Source: Nocardiopsis sp. ATB16-24 (lineage in GTDB: Bacteria; Actinomycetota; Actinomycetes; Streptosporangiales; Streptosporangiaceae). Taken from it: 64,000 bases of DNA. Shown piece after piece: positions 8,220 through 16,700 of the stretch. The stretch lies in the NCBI RefSeq assembly GCF_030271535.1, contig NZ_JASCXJ010000007.1, positions 124,001 through 188,000 of the forward strand, in the 5' to 3' direction. The notes under the pieces are model-generated. The model had not been told where the DNA came from. It saw only the letters and a program-made list of their open reading frames with translations, and searched no databases. The number at the start of each line of letters is the position of its first letter. Positions within the stretch are counted from its first letter, which is position 1. Made by a program: the position numbers and the translations under genes.

Positions 8220-8873
8220 ATGACCAACAAGCGCGACTACGGCCAGTTCTGCGGCCTGGCCGCCGGTTTGGACATCGTGGGCGAGCGCTGGACGCTGCTC
8301 ATCGTGCGCCAACTCCTCATCGGCCCCGCCCGGTTCAACGAACTTCTGCACGACCTTCCGGGGTTGGCCCCGAACCTGTTGTCGGAGCGACTGCGCACCC
8401 TGACCGCCTACGGTCTGGTCAGCGTCTCGGCCGCCCCGGGGGATGCCCGTGGAAAGGTCTACGAACTGACGGAGGAGGGAGTGAGCCTGCGCGAGCCGGT
8501 ACTCGCCCTGGCACGGTGGGGACTGAGTCAACTGAGCAAGAAGGAGGTCATCGGCGGCGTGGTACGGGCCGGCTGGGGCTTCCTCGCGATCCAGGCCATG
8601 ACCATTCCCGAGTTCATTCCACAGATCAGTGAACGATACGAGTTCCACATCGACGATGAGGTGTTCGGTGTCCGCGTGGGCGGTGGCGAGGCCGAGTTCG
8701 TCCGCGGCCCCCTTTCCCCTCCCGACCTGGTGATCCACAGCTCCGCGGAGACCTTCGTCCGTGTCGGAACCAAGATGCTGACCCCGTTCGAGGCCCTGGC
8801 CACCGGCGACATGCGGGTGGAGGGCTCGGCGGAGGCCGTCCACCGGTGCAGCCGCATGCTCGGCCTGGCCTGA
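8220..8873 (+). CDS. HxlR/PadR-like winged-helix regulator with C-terminal SCP2-like domain
   Basis: 217-aa regulator. Residues 5-100 are an HxlR winged helix: CGLAAGLDIVGERWTLLIVRQL, RFNELLHDLPGLAPNLLSERLRTL, then a wing around GKVYELTEEG. About residues 120-217 form a second alpha/beta domain (VRVGGGEAEFVRG, DLVIHSSAETFVRV, LATGDMRVEGSAEAV) resembling the sterol-carrier/SCP2-like ligand pocket often fused to this class. ATG 8220 has AGGAA just upstream. It diverges from the DUF1428-like/MFS operon with a palindrome in between. It likely represses that operon and releases on binding a small hydrophobic ligand, which is inference from family and layout. Confidence 0.86.
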   Translation: MTNKRDYGQFCGLAAGLDIVGERWTLLIVRQLLIGPARFNELLHDLPGLAPNLLSERLRTLTAYGLVSVSAAPGDARGKVYELTEEGVSLREPVLALARWGLSQLSKKEVIGGVVRAGWGFLAIQAMTIPEFIPQISERYEFHIDDEVFGVRVGGGEAEFVRGPLSPPDLVIHSSAETFVRVGTKMLTPFEALATGDMRVEGSAEAVHRCSRMLGLA

Positions 8874-8922
8874 GAACGGCGGGCGGGACACGCGCCCGAA
8901 CACAGGGTGTTGAACTTCTTCG

Positions 8923-8938
8923 CTATAGATGATTATAG
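8923..8938. promoter_or_regulatory. Candidate operator downstream of the HxlR gene
   Basis: CTATAGATGATTATAG (CTAT-N8-ATAG) lies 50 nt past the regulator stop. TTGAAC at 8910-8915 is 17 nt upstream of TTATAG (8933-8938), giving a plausible plus-strand promoter that the operator would cover. Confidence 0.55.
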
Positions 8939-9373
8939 TGACCTGGCTTACGAGCGAGCGTAACAGGCCCTGTCCCCACCGGGGACGGCCGGAGATCGTG
9001 GTGCGGGCCCCTGTCCACCGGTGGAGGAGCCGGCCCCCGTGTTCGGTCTCGCCGTCGGTACCGAGCACGCCCGAGGAGGTGACACGTTGACCGCGTTCCA
9101 CGCGGACCGGAGAAGCCGCCAGGACACACCCTTCCGCCGTTCCGCCACGGATTCCACGCCGGCGGTGTCGTCGCCGGACGGTGCGACCCTCCCAGAACGC
9201 GAGGACACGGCGGACAGAGGAGGGCGCCCTCCACGGTCCCCGACCGTTTCCACCAAGAACTCTCGGACAAGCCCGTCTCCGCCTCCGCGGACGAACGGCC
9301 ACACCCACACCACACAGAAGGAGGCAGGGGCCTCCTCCGCCTGAAAGGCGGGGGCGTTCGCCCCGTACACCGG
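8939..9373 (+). other. Gene-free stretch, possible long 5' leader
   Basis: 435 bp between a candidate promoter/operator and the SRPBCC gene. A 107-codon plus-strand ORF (9021-9344) is present, but its third-position GC is clearly below that of real genes here and its sequence is Pro/Thr/Arg-rich, so I do not call it. A small hairpin (GGGGC-GTTC-GCCCC, about 9350-9363) lies just before the next start codon. Otherwise I see nothing. Confidence 0.5.
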
Positions 9374-9880
9374 ATGAACACTCCCACGCTCTACTCGACG
9401 GTCGCCCCTGATCGCACCTCGATGCGTCTGGTGCGACGCCTGCCCGCGCCTCCCGAACAGGTGTGGGCCGCGTGGACCCGGAACGAACTGCTCGAACTGT
9501 GGTTCGGTCCCGCCCTGAGCGGCGAACCGGGCCCCGACAGCCGCTTCGTCCTGGAGGGGCGAGGACAGCACGGTGACACCATCGCCTGCGAGGTACTCGT
9601 GTGGAAGCCGCCCCACCAGATGGAGATCACCTGGCGCTACACCGGGGAGCACGACTCCAGGGTCAGGCTGAACCTGGCCCCCGCGGGCGAGGACCACACC
9701 GATCTCACCCTGGAACACCACCAGCTCACCGCACCGGCCGACCCGGTCGACTACGCCGCAGGGTGGCACATGTACAGCGACTCGCTCCACGCCCATCTCA
9801 CCGGCCGCCCACCGCTGGTCGACTCCGACGCGCGCTATGCGGAACTGTTCCCCGAGTACGCCAAGCTCGCCGGGAGCTGA
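9374..9880 (+). CDS. SRPBCC/AHSA1-like domain protein
   Basis: 168-aa single-domain protein of the START/AHSA1 superfamily. It begins with the usual strand and helix (MRLVRRLPAPPEQVWAAWTRNELLELWFGP), then the beta-strands CEVLVWKPPHQMEITWRYTG and VRLNLAPAGEDHTDLTLEHHQL, and closes with a long C-terminal helix (AGWHMYSDSLHAHL). Such proteins bind hydrophobic ligands in a central cavity. The ATG at 9374 lacks a good Shine-Dalgarno. It lies in tandem with the SDR gene (62-nt gap). The same superfamily contains CalC, the self-sacrificing resistance protein for the enediyne calicheamicin, so a protective role for the nearby enediyne cassette is possible but untested. Confidence 0.85.
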   Translation: MNTPTLYSTVAPDRTSMRLVRRLPAPPEQVWAAWTRNELLELWFGPALSGEPGPDSRFVLEGRGQHGDTIACEVLVWKPPHQMEITWRYTGEHDSRVRLNLAPAGEDHTDLTLEHHQLTAPADPVDYAAGWHMYSDSLHAHLTGRPPLVDSDARYAELFPEYAKLAGS

Positions 9881-9942
9881 CCCACGCCGTCCTCCGCACG
9901 CGACCCCACCCCCCACTCTCTCGCCGCGAGGAGCACAAGAGC

Positions 9943-10698
9943 ATGCACGACAACCCGACCGCGGACTCCAGGTCGACCCCCATCGACGGCACCGGGCGAA
10001 CCGCCCTTGTGACCGGTGCGGGGCGTGGACTCGGCGCCACTCTCACCACTCTCCTGTGCGCACGGGGCTGGAACGTGGTGGCGACCTCCCGTTCCGGTGA
10101 CGAACTCGCCGCCGTCGCCGGAAAACTCAACGCGGAAGGACCCGGCAGGGTCGTCGCGATACCCGGAGACGTCTGCGATCCCGGCCACCGCGCCCGCCTG
10201 GTGGCGGAGGCGGGCGCACTCCCCGGCTTCGGCATCGTGGTGAACAACGCCGCCCTCATGGGGGTGAGCCCGATCGCACCGCTGCTCGAAGCACCCGTCG
10301 ACGTCTACCGGCGGGTGATGGAGACCAACGTGGTCGCTCCCTTGGCCCTGATCCGGGAGTCCGTCCCCCACCTTGGCTCCGGATCACTGATCGTCAACAT
10401 CTCCAGCGAGTCCGCGGTACAGGCCTTCCCCTGCGCGGGAGTCTACGGAGCCAGCAAGGCCGCGATGGACCAGGCCGGACGCATCCTGGCCCTGGAGTTG
10501 GCCGAGGCCGGGATCGGTGTCGTGGCGGTCGACCCCGGCGACATGGGCACCCGCATGTACGCCGAGGCCGAGCCCGGCGCCGACCTGTCCGCGCTTCCCT
10601 CCCCCGAGAGCACCCTCCCCTTCTGGCACTGGCTCCTGGGCCGGCACCCGACCGACGTCAGCGGCGGGCGCTTCCTCGCCCAGGAACACACGCGCTGA
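9943..10698 (+). CDS. Short-chain dehydrogenase/reductase
   Basis: 251-aa classical SDR. The cofactor motif is TGAGRGLG at residues 24-31, NNAA is at about 101-104, the catalytic Ser lies in VNISSES (about 154), and Tyr168-x3-Lys172 is in YGASK. The Arg in the strand-2 region (TSRSGDE) suggests NADPH preference. ATG 9943 has GAGGAG 9 nt upstream. It follows the SRPBCC gene and precedes the ScyD/E-like gene on the same strand, possibly one transcript ending at the strong hairpin at 11881. The substrate is unknown; a ketone or hydroxyl of a small molecule is the default reading. Confidence 0.9.
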   Translation: MHDNPTADSRSTPIDGTGRTALVTGAGRGLGATLTTLLCARGWNVVATSRSGDELAAVAGKLNAEGPGRVVAIPGDVCDPGHRARLVAEAGALPGFGIVVNNAALMGVSPIAPLLEAPVDVYRRVMETNVVAPLALIRESVPHLGSGSLIVNISSESAVQAFPCAGVYGASKAAMDQAGRILALELAEAGIGVVAVDPGDMGTRMYAEAEPGADLSALPSPESTLPFWHWLLGRHPTDVSGGRFLAQEHTR

Positions 10699-10770
10699 CC
10701 CCTTCCGAAGACATCTTCGCCGGATCCACCACGGCCTTCCCACCCATGCCCGATCTCCACGGAGCCCCCC

Positions 10771-11883
10771 ATGCCCCTGTCGGTAGGACGCACTCTCAGC
10801 CTGGCTGCGGTAGCAGCCCTCGTCACGGCCTTCGCCGCGCCTTCAACGGCCACGGCCATCGAAAAGGACCTCAGCTCCCAGGCGAGTCTGGAGGTCGTCT
10901 ACGAAGGTCTCGACAACCCCCGCAAGATCGTGTGGGACCCGCTGCGCAAACGGATGCTGGTCGCTGAGGCGGGCACCGGAGGAGCGGGCCCGTGTTCACC
11001 CGGCGTGGGCGGTTATCCCGCCTGCTACGGCTCCACCGGCGCGGTCTTCTCCTACACACCCGCCACGGACACCTCCACCCGTTTCGCGGTGCGTCTGCCC
11101 TCGGTGGACAACGAGGTCACGGTGATGGGCCCGCACGGTGTGGACGTGTACCGGGGACAGGTGCACGTGGCGTTCGGGTTGGCCGGGAGCCTGTCCACCC
11201 GCGACGGCATCGGTGGGCCGGCTCTGCCCCTGGGACAGGTCGCCAGGGTCGGGCCGAGCAGCAGGGTGTTCCCCTACGGCGACCTCGCCACGTTCGAGGA
11301 GGAGAACGACCCCCATCCGGTGGAGCTCAACTCCAACCCCTACGGCCTCGCGGTGGGCCCCTCGGGAACCGTGGCCGTCGACGCGGGAGGGAACACGGTC
11401 CTGCACGTCTCCCCGGAGGGCGACGTACGGATGCTCGCCCTCCTTCCCGACCATCAGGTGGACGGTGGAGCGGTCGAGGCCGTGCCGAGCTCGGTCGTGG
11501 AGGGCCCCGACGGGGCCTACTACGTGAGCGAGTTCAGCGCGGAGCAGGAGACCGGCACCGCACGTATCTGGCGTCTGACGCTCAGCGGCGACCTGGAGTT
11601 GTACGCCGAGGGGTTCACGGCCGTCAACGACATCGCCTTCGACCATCAGGGACGCCTGCTCGTCCTGGAGATGGCCGCAGAGGGGCTGGAGTCGCCGAAC
11701 CAGACGGGGCGTCTTCTCCGGATCGAACCGGACGGGACACACGTGGTACTGGCCTCTGAGGGACTGGAACACCCGGGAGGTGTCGCGGTGGCCCCCGACG
11801 GCGACCTCTACGTCACCACGCGTTCTTGGGATCTCGTCAGCCAGGGCCCGGGGCAGCTCGTCCGCATCAGCATCGAGGCCTGA
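10771..11883 (+). CDS. Secreted ScyD/ScyE family beta-propeller protein
   Basis: 370 aa with a Sec signal peptide (MPLSVGRTLSLAAVAALVTAFAAP, cleavage after about TATA). The mature part shows repeated NHL-like blades: YEGLDNPRKIVWDP, NEVTVMGPHGVDVY, NSNPYGLAVGPSG, PSSVVEGPDGAYYVSE, VNDIAFDHQGRLLVLEM, LEHPGGVAVAPDGDLYVTT. This matches the ScyD/ScyE family found in many actinobacteria, for which a six-bladed propeller is expected. Two Cys in CSPGVGGYPACYG may form a disulfide. ATG 10771 has GGAG nearby. It may bind or hydrolyse an extracellular ligand; no catalytic residues can be assigned. It ends exactly at a 19-bp terminator stem. Confidence 0.85.
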   Translation: MPLSVGRTLSLAAVAALVTAFAAPSTATAIEKDLSSQASLEVVYEGLDNPRKIVWDPLRKRMLVAEAGTGGAGPCSPGVGGYPACYGSTGAVFSYTPATDTSTRFAVRLPSVDNEVTVMGPHGVDVYRGQVHVAFGLAGSLSTRDGIGGPALPLGQVARVGPSSRVFPYGDLATFEEENDPHPVELNSNPYGLAVGPSGTVAVDAGGNTVLHVSPEGDVRMLALLPDHQVDGGAVEAVPSSVVEGPDGAYYVSEFSAEQETGTARIWRLTLSGDLELYAEGFTAVNDIAFDHQGRLLVLEMAAEGLESPNQTGRLLRIEPDGTHVVLASEGLEHPGGVAVAPDGDLYVTTRSWDLVSQGPGQLVRISIEA

Positions 11884-11937
11884 TCGAGCGGGGCCGCGGC
11901 CCCTTCCTCCAGAGCGGTCCGCGGCCCCGCTCGATCA
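11881..11937 (+). terminator. Very strong 19-bp perfect stem terminator
   Basis: Positions 11881-11899 are perfectly complementary to 11919-11937, with a 19-nt loop. The left arm begins at the TGA stop codon of the propeller gene, so transcription should stop right at the gene end. Confidence 0.75.
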
Positions 11938-12151
11938 CCCAGATGAGATATGACCATGGAAAAAGGGCATTCGGCGGCTAATACCACCGAAACACCCGGT
12001 CCGGCCATTTCTGCACGCATCGGGAAAGACCCTTTCCGCGCGTTCTCACCGACCTGAAAAGGAAGATCGTGCTCCATACACATCTCGTGTCGTTCTCCCT
12101 TTTCATGGCACACGACCCGAAAAGGACGCGACGAAGAACCCCTTCGACGCC

Positions 12152-12814
12152 ATGAGTCCACGGAGACCCGATCCGCGGTCACGCTCCGTACTGATCGATG
12201 TCGCGGCCCGGCTACTGGCCGCGGAAGGGCCGGCCGCCCTGTCCACCCGACGCATCGCCAGGGAGGCCGGCTGCTCCACCATGGCTCTGTACACCCATTT
12301 CGGTGGAATGGGGGGGCTGGTCCGCGCGATGGTGGAAGAGGGTTTCCACCGCCTCCAGGAACACCTGACCCAGGTGGTGGCCACCGACGACCCCGTCACC
12401 GATCTGGCCCGGCTCGGTCGGGCCTTCCGCTGGAACGCCGTGTGCAACGAACACCTGTACGCGGTGATGTTCGGAGGGGGTTCCCTGGCCGGTTTCCGGC
12501 TCTCGGAGGAGGACCGGCAGCACGGCCGATACACCCTGCGTAACGTGACCGCCTGCGTGAGCCGCTGCCTGACGGCCCGGCGCTTCAGCCCCGCCGACCC
12601 CGAGTTGATCGCGCACCGTCTCTGGTGCGCGATCCACGGCTTCACCATGCTGGAGCTGGGCCACTACCTCGTCCCGCCCTACGACGCGGACCGATGCTTC
12701 GAGGACCAACTCGTGTTCTTCATGGTGGGCTGCGGCGACGAGCCGGAGGCCGCCCGAAGATCGGTGGCGGACTCCGTCGGACGTGTTCCGCCCCAGGGCA
12801 CCGTAAGCGCCTGA
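12152..12814 (+). CDS. TetR/AcrR family transcriptional regulator
   Basis: 220-aa repressor. The N-terminal helix-turn-helix spans about residues 12-58: LIDVAARLLAAEGPAALSTRRIAREAGCSTMALYTHFGGM. The C-terminal ligand domain (about 75-200) has TetR_C-like helices, including WCAIHGFTMLELGHYL. ATG 12152 has no close Shine-Dalgarno, and the region upstream (11938-12151) is relatively AT-rich and likely holds the promoter. The gene is convergent with the flavin reductase of the enediyne cassette, with 23 bp between stops. It may regulate the cassette or the 9.4-11.9 kb genes. No palindrome I could assign as its operator was found. Confidence 0.88.
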   Translation: MSPRRPDPRSRSVLIDVAARLLAAEGPAALSTRRIAREAGCSTMALYTHFGGMGGLVRAMVEEGFHRLQEHLTQVVATDDPVTDLARLGRAFRWNAVCNEHLYAVMFGGGSLAGFRLSEEDRQHGRYTLRNVTACVSRCLTARRFSPADPELIAHRLWCAIHGFTMLELGHYLVPPYDADRCFEDQLVFFMVGCGDEPEAARRSVADSVGRVPPQGTVSA

Positions 12815-12832
12815 CGGAGGGACACGTCCGAC
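12776..12832. terminator. Possible bidirectional stem at convergent TetR/flavin reductase ends
   Basis: GTCGGACGTGT (12776-12786, inside the TetR 3' end) is perfectly complementary to ACACGTCCGAC (12822-12832) across a 35-nt loop. The long loop makes it a weaker call. Confidence 0.35.
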
Positions 12833-12837
12833 GAGCA

Positions 12838-13341
12838 TCAATCCGCGGCCGCCTCAGCCGCCGAGACCCGCCGCATCCTGTGAAAGGCACTGCCGTGGAA
12901 CACCAGGGCCGGACCGACCCCGCCCGTGGTGGCGTCGAGCACCCTCGCGATGAACACCGAATGGTCCCCGGCTACCGTCTCCTGGACGACCCGGCACTCC
13001 AACCAGGCCAGAGCCCCGGCGAGCAGGGGCGACCCGGTGTACGGTCCAAGGCGCCACTCCGGTGGGCCGAACTGCTCCCAGCCGTGAGGGCGGGAGGGAT
13101 GGGCGAAACGACGCGCCACATCCTCCTGATCCGAGTTCAACACCGACACCGCGAAACCTCCCCCCGTGGAGAGGGATCCGTGCATGCGCGCCGTACGGGA
13201 CACGCAGCACAGCACCAGAGGGGGGTCCAGTGAGACCGACCCGAAGGCGTTGACCGTCATGCCGTTGGGAGAGTCTCCCCCGACCGTGATCACCGTGACC
13301 CCGGTGGCGAAGGCGGACATCACCCGGCGCAGATCCTCCAT
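12838..13341 (-). CDS. Flavin reductase, enediyne E6 type
   Basis: 167-aa NAD(P)H:flavin oxidoreductase of the HpaC/SgcE6 family. It supplies reduced flavin to a two-component monooxygenase. Family features are RRVMSAFATGVTVITVGG, NGMTVNAFGSVSLDPPLVLCCV (flavin-binding loop), FAVSVLNSDQEDVARRF and the C-terminal DHSVFIARVLD...LVFHGSAFHRM. ATG 13341 starts 2 nt after the thioesterase stop, so it is the last gene of the pksE transcript. In known clusters the partner is a flavin-dependent hydroxylase such as SgcC; none is encoded in this window. It could therefore serve a warhead oxygenation step or a distant partner. Confidence 0.88.
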   Translation of the reverse strand: MEDLRRVMSAFATGVTVITVGGDSPNGMTVNAFGSVSLDPPLVLCCVSRTARMHGSLSTGGGFAVSVLNSDQEDVARRFAHPSRPHGWEQFGPPEWRLGPYTGSPLLAGALAWLECRVVQETVAGDHSVFIARVLDATTGGVGPALVFHGSAFHRMRRVSAAEAAAD

Positions 13342-13343
13342 CC

Positions 13344-13796
13344 TCAGACCACCCCCGCTCGTACCGTGGTGGAGCCGACGAGGTACGGAGCGAGCGCCTC
13401 CCTCAGTTCCCCGGGTACCCGGACCGGTACGGTCTCGGTTCCGGACCCCCGCATACAGGCGATCCGCTGCCGCCCGCGCGCCACGAGGAGCTCCTCCTCC
13501 CCAAGACGGACGTAGTCGAAGGAGAACTGGATCTGGGTCCGTGTCAGCTCCTCCAAACGCATCCGGACGCAGATGTCGTCGAACGCGGTGATCTCGGCGA
13601 AGAAATCGCACTCCGCCCGTAGGGTGAAGAGCTTCAGGCCGTCCCGCACGTCCGCCAGGACGCCCGGAGCCCGGTCCCGCAGGAACATCTCCCGACAGCG
13701 TCCCTGCCAACTCAGGTAGTTGACGTAGTAGACGTTGCCCACCAGATTCGTCTCCTCGAAGCCGACGGTGTGGCGGATCTCGTAGTAGTCGGACAT
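13344..13796 (-). CDS. Enediyne biosynthesis thioesterase (E10 type, hotdog fold)
   Basis: 150-aa 4-hydroxybenzoyl-CoA-thioesterase-like hotdog protein. It hydrolyses the nascent polyene from PksE. The signature GFEETNLVGNVYYVNYLSWQ at about residues 11-30 contains the family's active-site segment, where N replaces the Asp of classic hotdog enzymes, as in the SgcE10/CalE7 group. The rest (LFTLRAECDFFAEITAFDDI, IQFSFDYVR) fits the fold. Two adjacent ATGs exist. 13796 is chosen since GGGAG then sits 5 nt upstream; the ATG at 13799 overlaps the pksE stop (TGATG). Tight coupling to pksE fits the stoichiometric need for product release. Confidence 0.93.
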   Translation of the reverse strand: MSDYYEIRHTVGFEETNLVGNVYYVNYLSWQGRCREMFLRDRAPGVLADVRDGLKLFTLRAECDFFAEITAFDDICVRMRLEELTRTQIQFSFDYVRLGEEELLVARGRQRIACMRGSGTETVPVRVPGELREALAPYLVGSTTVRAGVV

Positions 13797-13798
13797 CA

Positions 13799-16700
13799 TC
13801 ACTCCCCTTCGTGCAGAACCGCGAAGACCACCGGTGCGGGCCGGCCTTCCAGAACGGTCGTCCAGGTGGCCACCCGCGCGCCACCACAGGCGAACACGAC
13901 CCACCCGTGTTCACCGACCGAGCCGAGAGTCAGGGAACGGCCCGGTTCGCCGGCCTTGCGCAAACACTCCAGCGCGCCCCACACCCGGGTGCCCGCGGTG
14001 TCGGAGGACTCCTCGGCCTCCACGGTCACCAGATCACGCAGAGGCATCAGGTCTCCGCCGAGCAGTCCGGCCCAGTCCTGTTCGGAACGCCGTGCCACGG
14101 TCTCCACATCACAGGCCAAGCGATGTCCTCCGGCCACCACCAGGGTCACGCCGGCCCCGTGGGCGGCCGAGACCAGGGCACCGGCCACCTCAGGGCGACC
14201 GTCGGGTCTGTGGCTCACCCGGACCGGGTGGCCCAAGGCACGGCCGACCGCCAGCTCGGTGCGTTGCCGGCGTTCCTCCAGCCCACCGTCCGACGATGGC
14301 GGGGCGGGTTCGACGACCACCGCCCTGGTACCGCCGAGCACCTGCTCCAAACGCCGTTCCAGGTACGGGCCGAGCAGCGAGGGGATCCACGGACCTGATC
14401 CGTCGCCCGTGCGCACCGCCCGTAGCCGCAGGCCTTCCCAACTCTCGACCACGGCCCCCGAGGGTCCGCGCAATTCCACGTCGTAGACATAGGAGTCGCC
14501 CTCCTGGAAACGCTCCTTCGCGTGGAGCAGCACTCGCCCGGCCGCGGCTCCGGGCTCGGCCGGGTGGAGGCGCTCCACCCCCTCCGGGAGGAGGGTCCCG
14601 TGTGGAACGCACACCTGGAGCGCGTGCATCACCGCGTCGCGTGTCCCGGGATCCGCGAGCCTCCGTTCCTGGGGCATGAAGGTGCCGAACCAGTCCTCCT
14701 GGATCTCGCTGGACAGCTCGGCGATCACAGAACGGGCGCCGGCCCGTCGGTAGGAGAGCAACCGGTGGAACCTCTTGCCTTGGAAGAGCACGTCCTCGTA
14801 GAGGTCGGAGGGTTCCAGCGGTACACGGGGTAGGTGGTCCGGAGCGTGGACGGCCGGTCGGAGCGGAAGCGGCCGGGCACCCTCCTCCGGCCAGCGTAGA
14901 CGTGCGCGGAAGTGCTCGGCGGCGTATCCCGTCTCCTCGCTGAAGAGGGCGACGTCCACGCTCCGCGCGTCACGGACGAGAGCCGCCACCCGGATCGTGG
15001 TCGTACTTCCCGGACGGACGGTCACCGGGCGGGTGAAGCGCACCGATTCCATGACGGGCGCCCCGGCATGGCCGCTCACCGCGGCCGCCACCTGGGCCAT
15101 CGCCTCCATGCCCAGGACCGCGGGGAAGAGCAGGTCGCCGTCGATCCCGTGGTCGGCCAGATAGGGGTCGTCGTCGACGGAGAGCACCGCTTCGGTGATG
15201 AGCTCCACCCACGGATAATGGACGAGGATCCGTTCGGTGAACCGTCCCAACGGGACTTCCGGCCGCTCCATGGTGATCGTGGGAAGCGCACCGGTCCGAC
15301 CGCTGACGACCAGGACAGGGCCCACGGACCGGTCGGAAAGGACCCGGTGCAGTACGGCGGTGCCCTCCTCCACGGAGATCGGGGCGATACCGTCACGCAT
15401 CAGCGTCTCCACCACACCCATCCGCTCCCCCATCCCGGTCCCCGCCCAGACCGACCACTCCAACGCCAGGACGCGGACGTGCGGGTGGGTACGGCCGTAT
15501 TCGACGACCATCTCGGTGAGCCAGTCGTTGGCCGTGGAGTAATGGGCCTCACCGCGCAGTCCGGCGCGTCCGATGATGCTGCCGAAGGAGACCAGCAGCC
15601 GAAGCCGCTCCGGAGCCAGGGCCTGGAGAACCGCGTCCAGCCCGTCGACCTTGGGCGCCAAGGCGTCGTGGAACGCCCGTTCCGTCAGCCCGTGCAGGGC
15701 CGCCGGTTCGTTGCGTCCGGCGCCGTGGAACACCGCGGTGATCTCTCCCAGCCGCTCCCGGACGTCGCGCACGGCTTCACGGACCTCCTCAGGGCGGGTC
15801 ACGTCGGCGCGGACGTAGGTCAGACGCGCACCCGCCCGAGTCATCCGCTCCAGGTTGGCGGCGAGTTCAGGATCCTTCTCCGAGGCACGCCCTACCAGGG
15901 CCAAGGCCGCCCCGTACTCCGTGGCCAGGGACAGGGCGCACTCAGCGGTGATGCCCTTGCCTCCGCCGGTGACCAGGACGACGTCCTCAGGGCCGAGGGG
16001 AGCCTCCCCCTCAGGGTCCTTCTGCGGAAGGGCCCTGAGGACGGACACGGTGCGCCGCCGGTCCGCGTCATAGCACACCTCCGTGAACCCGGTGGTGGCC
16101 GCGACCTCGGCGGCCACGAGGCCTACGACCTCGTCGTGGTCCGCCTCGTTCCGCGGTTCCGGATTCTCCAAGGTGACCAGGGTGGTCACCACGCCGGGGG
16201 CCTCCTGGTGCAGTGTCCGAGCGACGCCGGCGGCTCCGCGACGGCCTTGGACCACCACGAACCGGCTCCCCGAATCCGCGGCCACGGCGGCGCGTGCGGC
16301 GTCGAGGAGGAGCCTCACCTGCTTCGAACCGCCCACCTGAGGCAGGCACAACAGGACACCGGGGCCCATACCGGAGAGGCCCTGGCGAAGGGGTTCGGCC
16401 AAAGGATGGCCGAGCGGTGCGTACACACTCCATCCGTCCCCGTCTCCATCCCCGTTGACGGGATCGGGCCCGTTCCCACGGACCGGTGGAGCACTCACAT
16501 GGCAGACCTCGAAGGCGCGAACCCAAGGAGCGACGCCCGGCACTTCGGTTTCCCCTGTGTCTCCTGGGGGCACTTCGGAGAGGGCGTCGATCATCCCGGC
16601 CAATTCGCCCAGGGTCGCGGTGGCGTAACCGCTGACGGCCTCCAACGGCGGCAGTTCCAGGTGTCGGGTGACCTCGTTGACCATCTGACCGACCGTGATG

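Noticed and set aside
9021..9344. 107-codon plus-strand ORF in the 8939-9373 gap
   Set aside because: Third-position GC is about 70%, below real genes here, and the composition is Pro/Thr/Arg-rich with no conserved look. Kept only as a remark in the gap entry.
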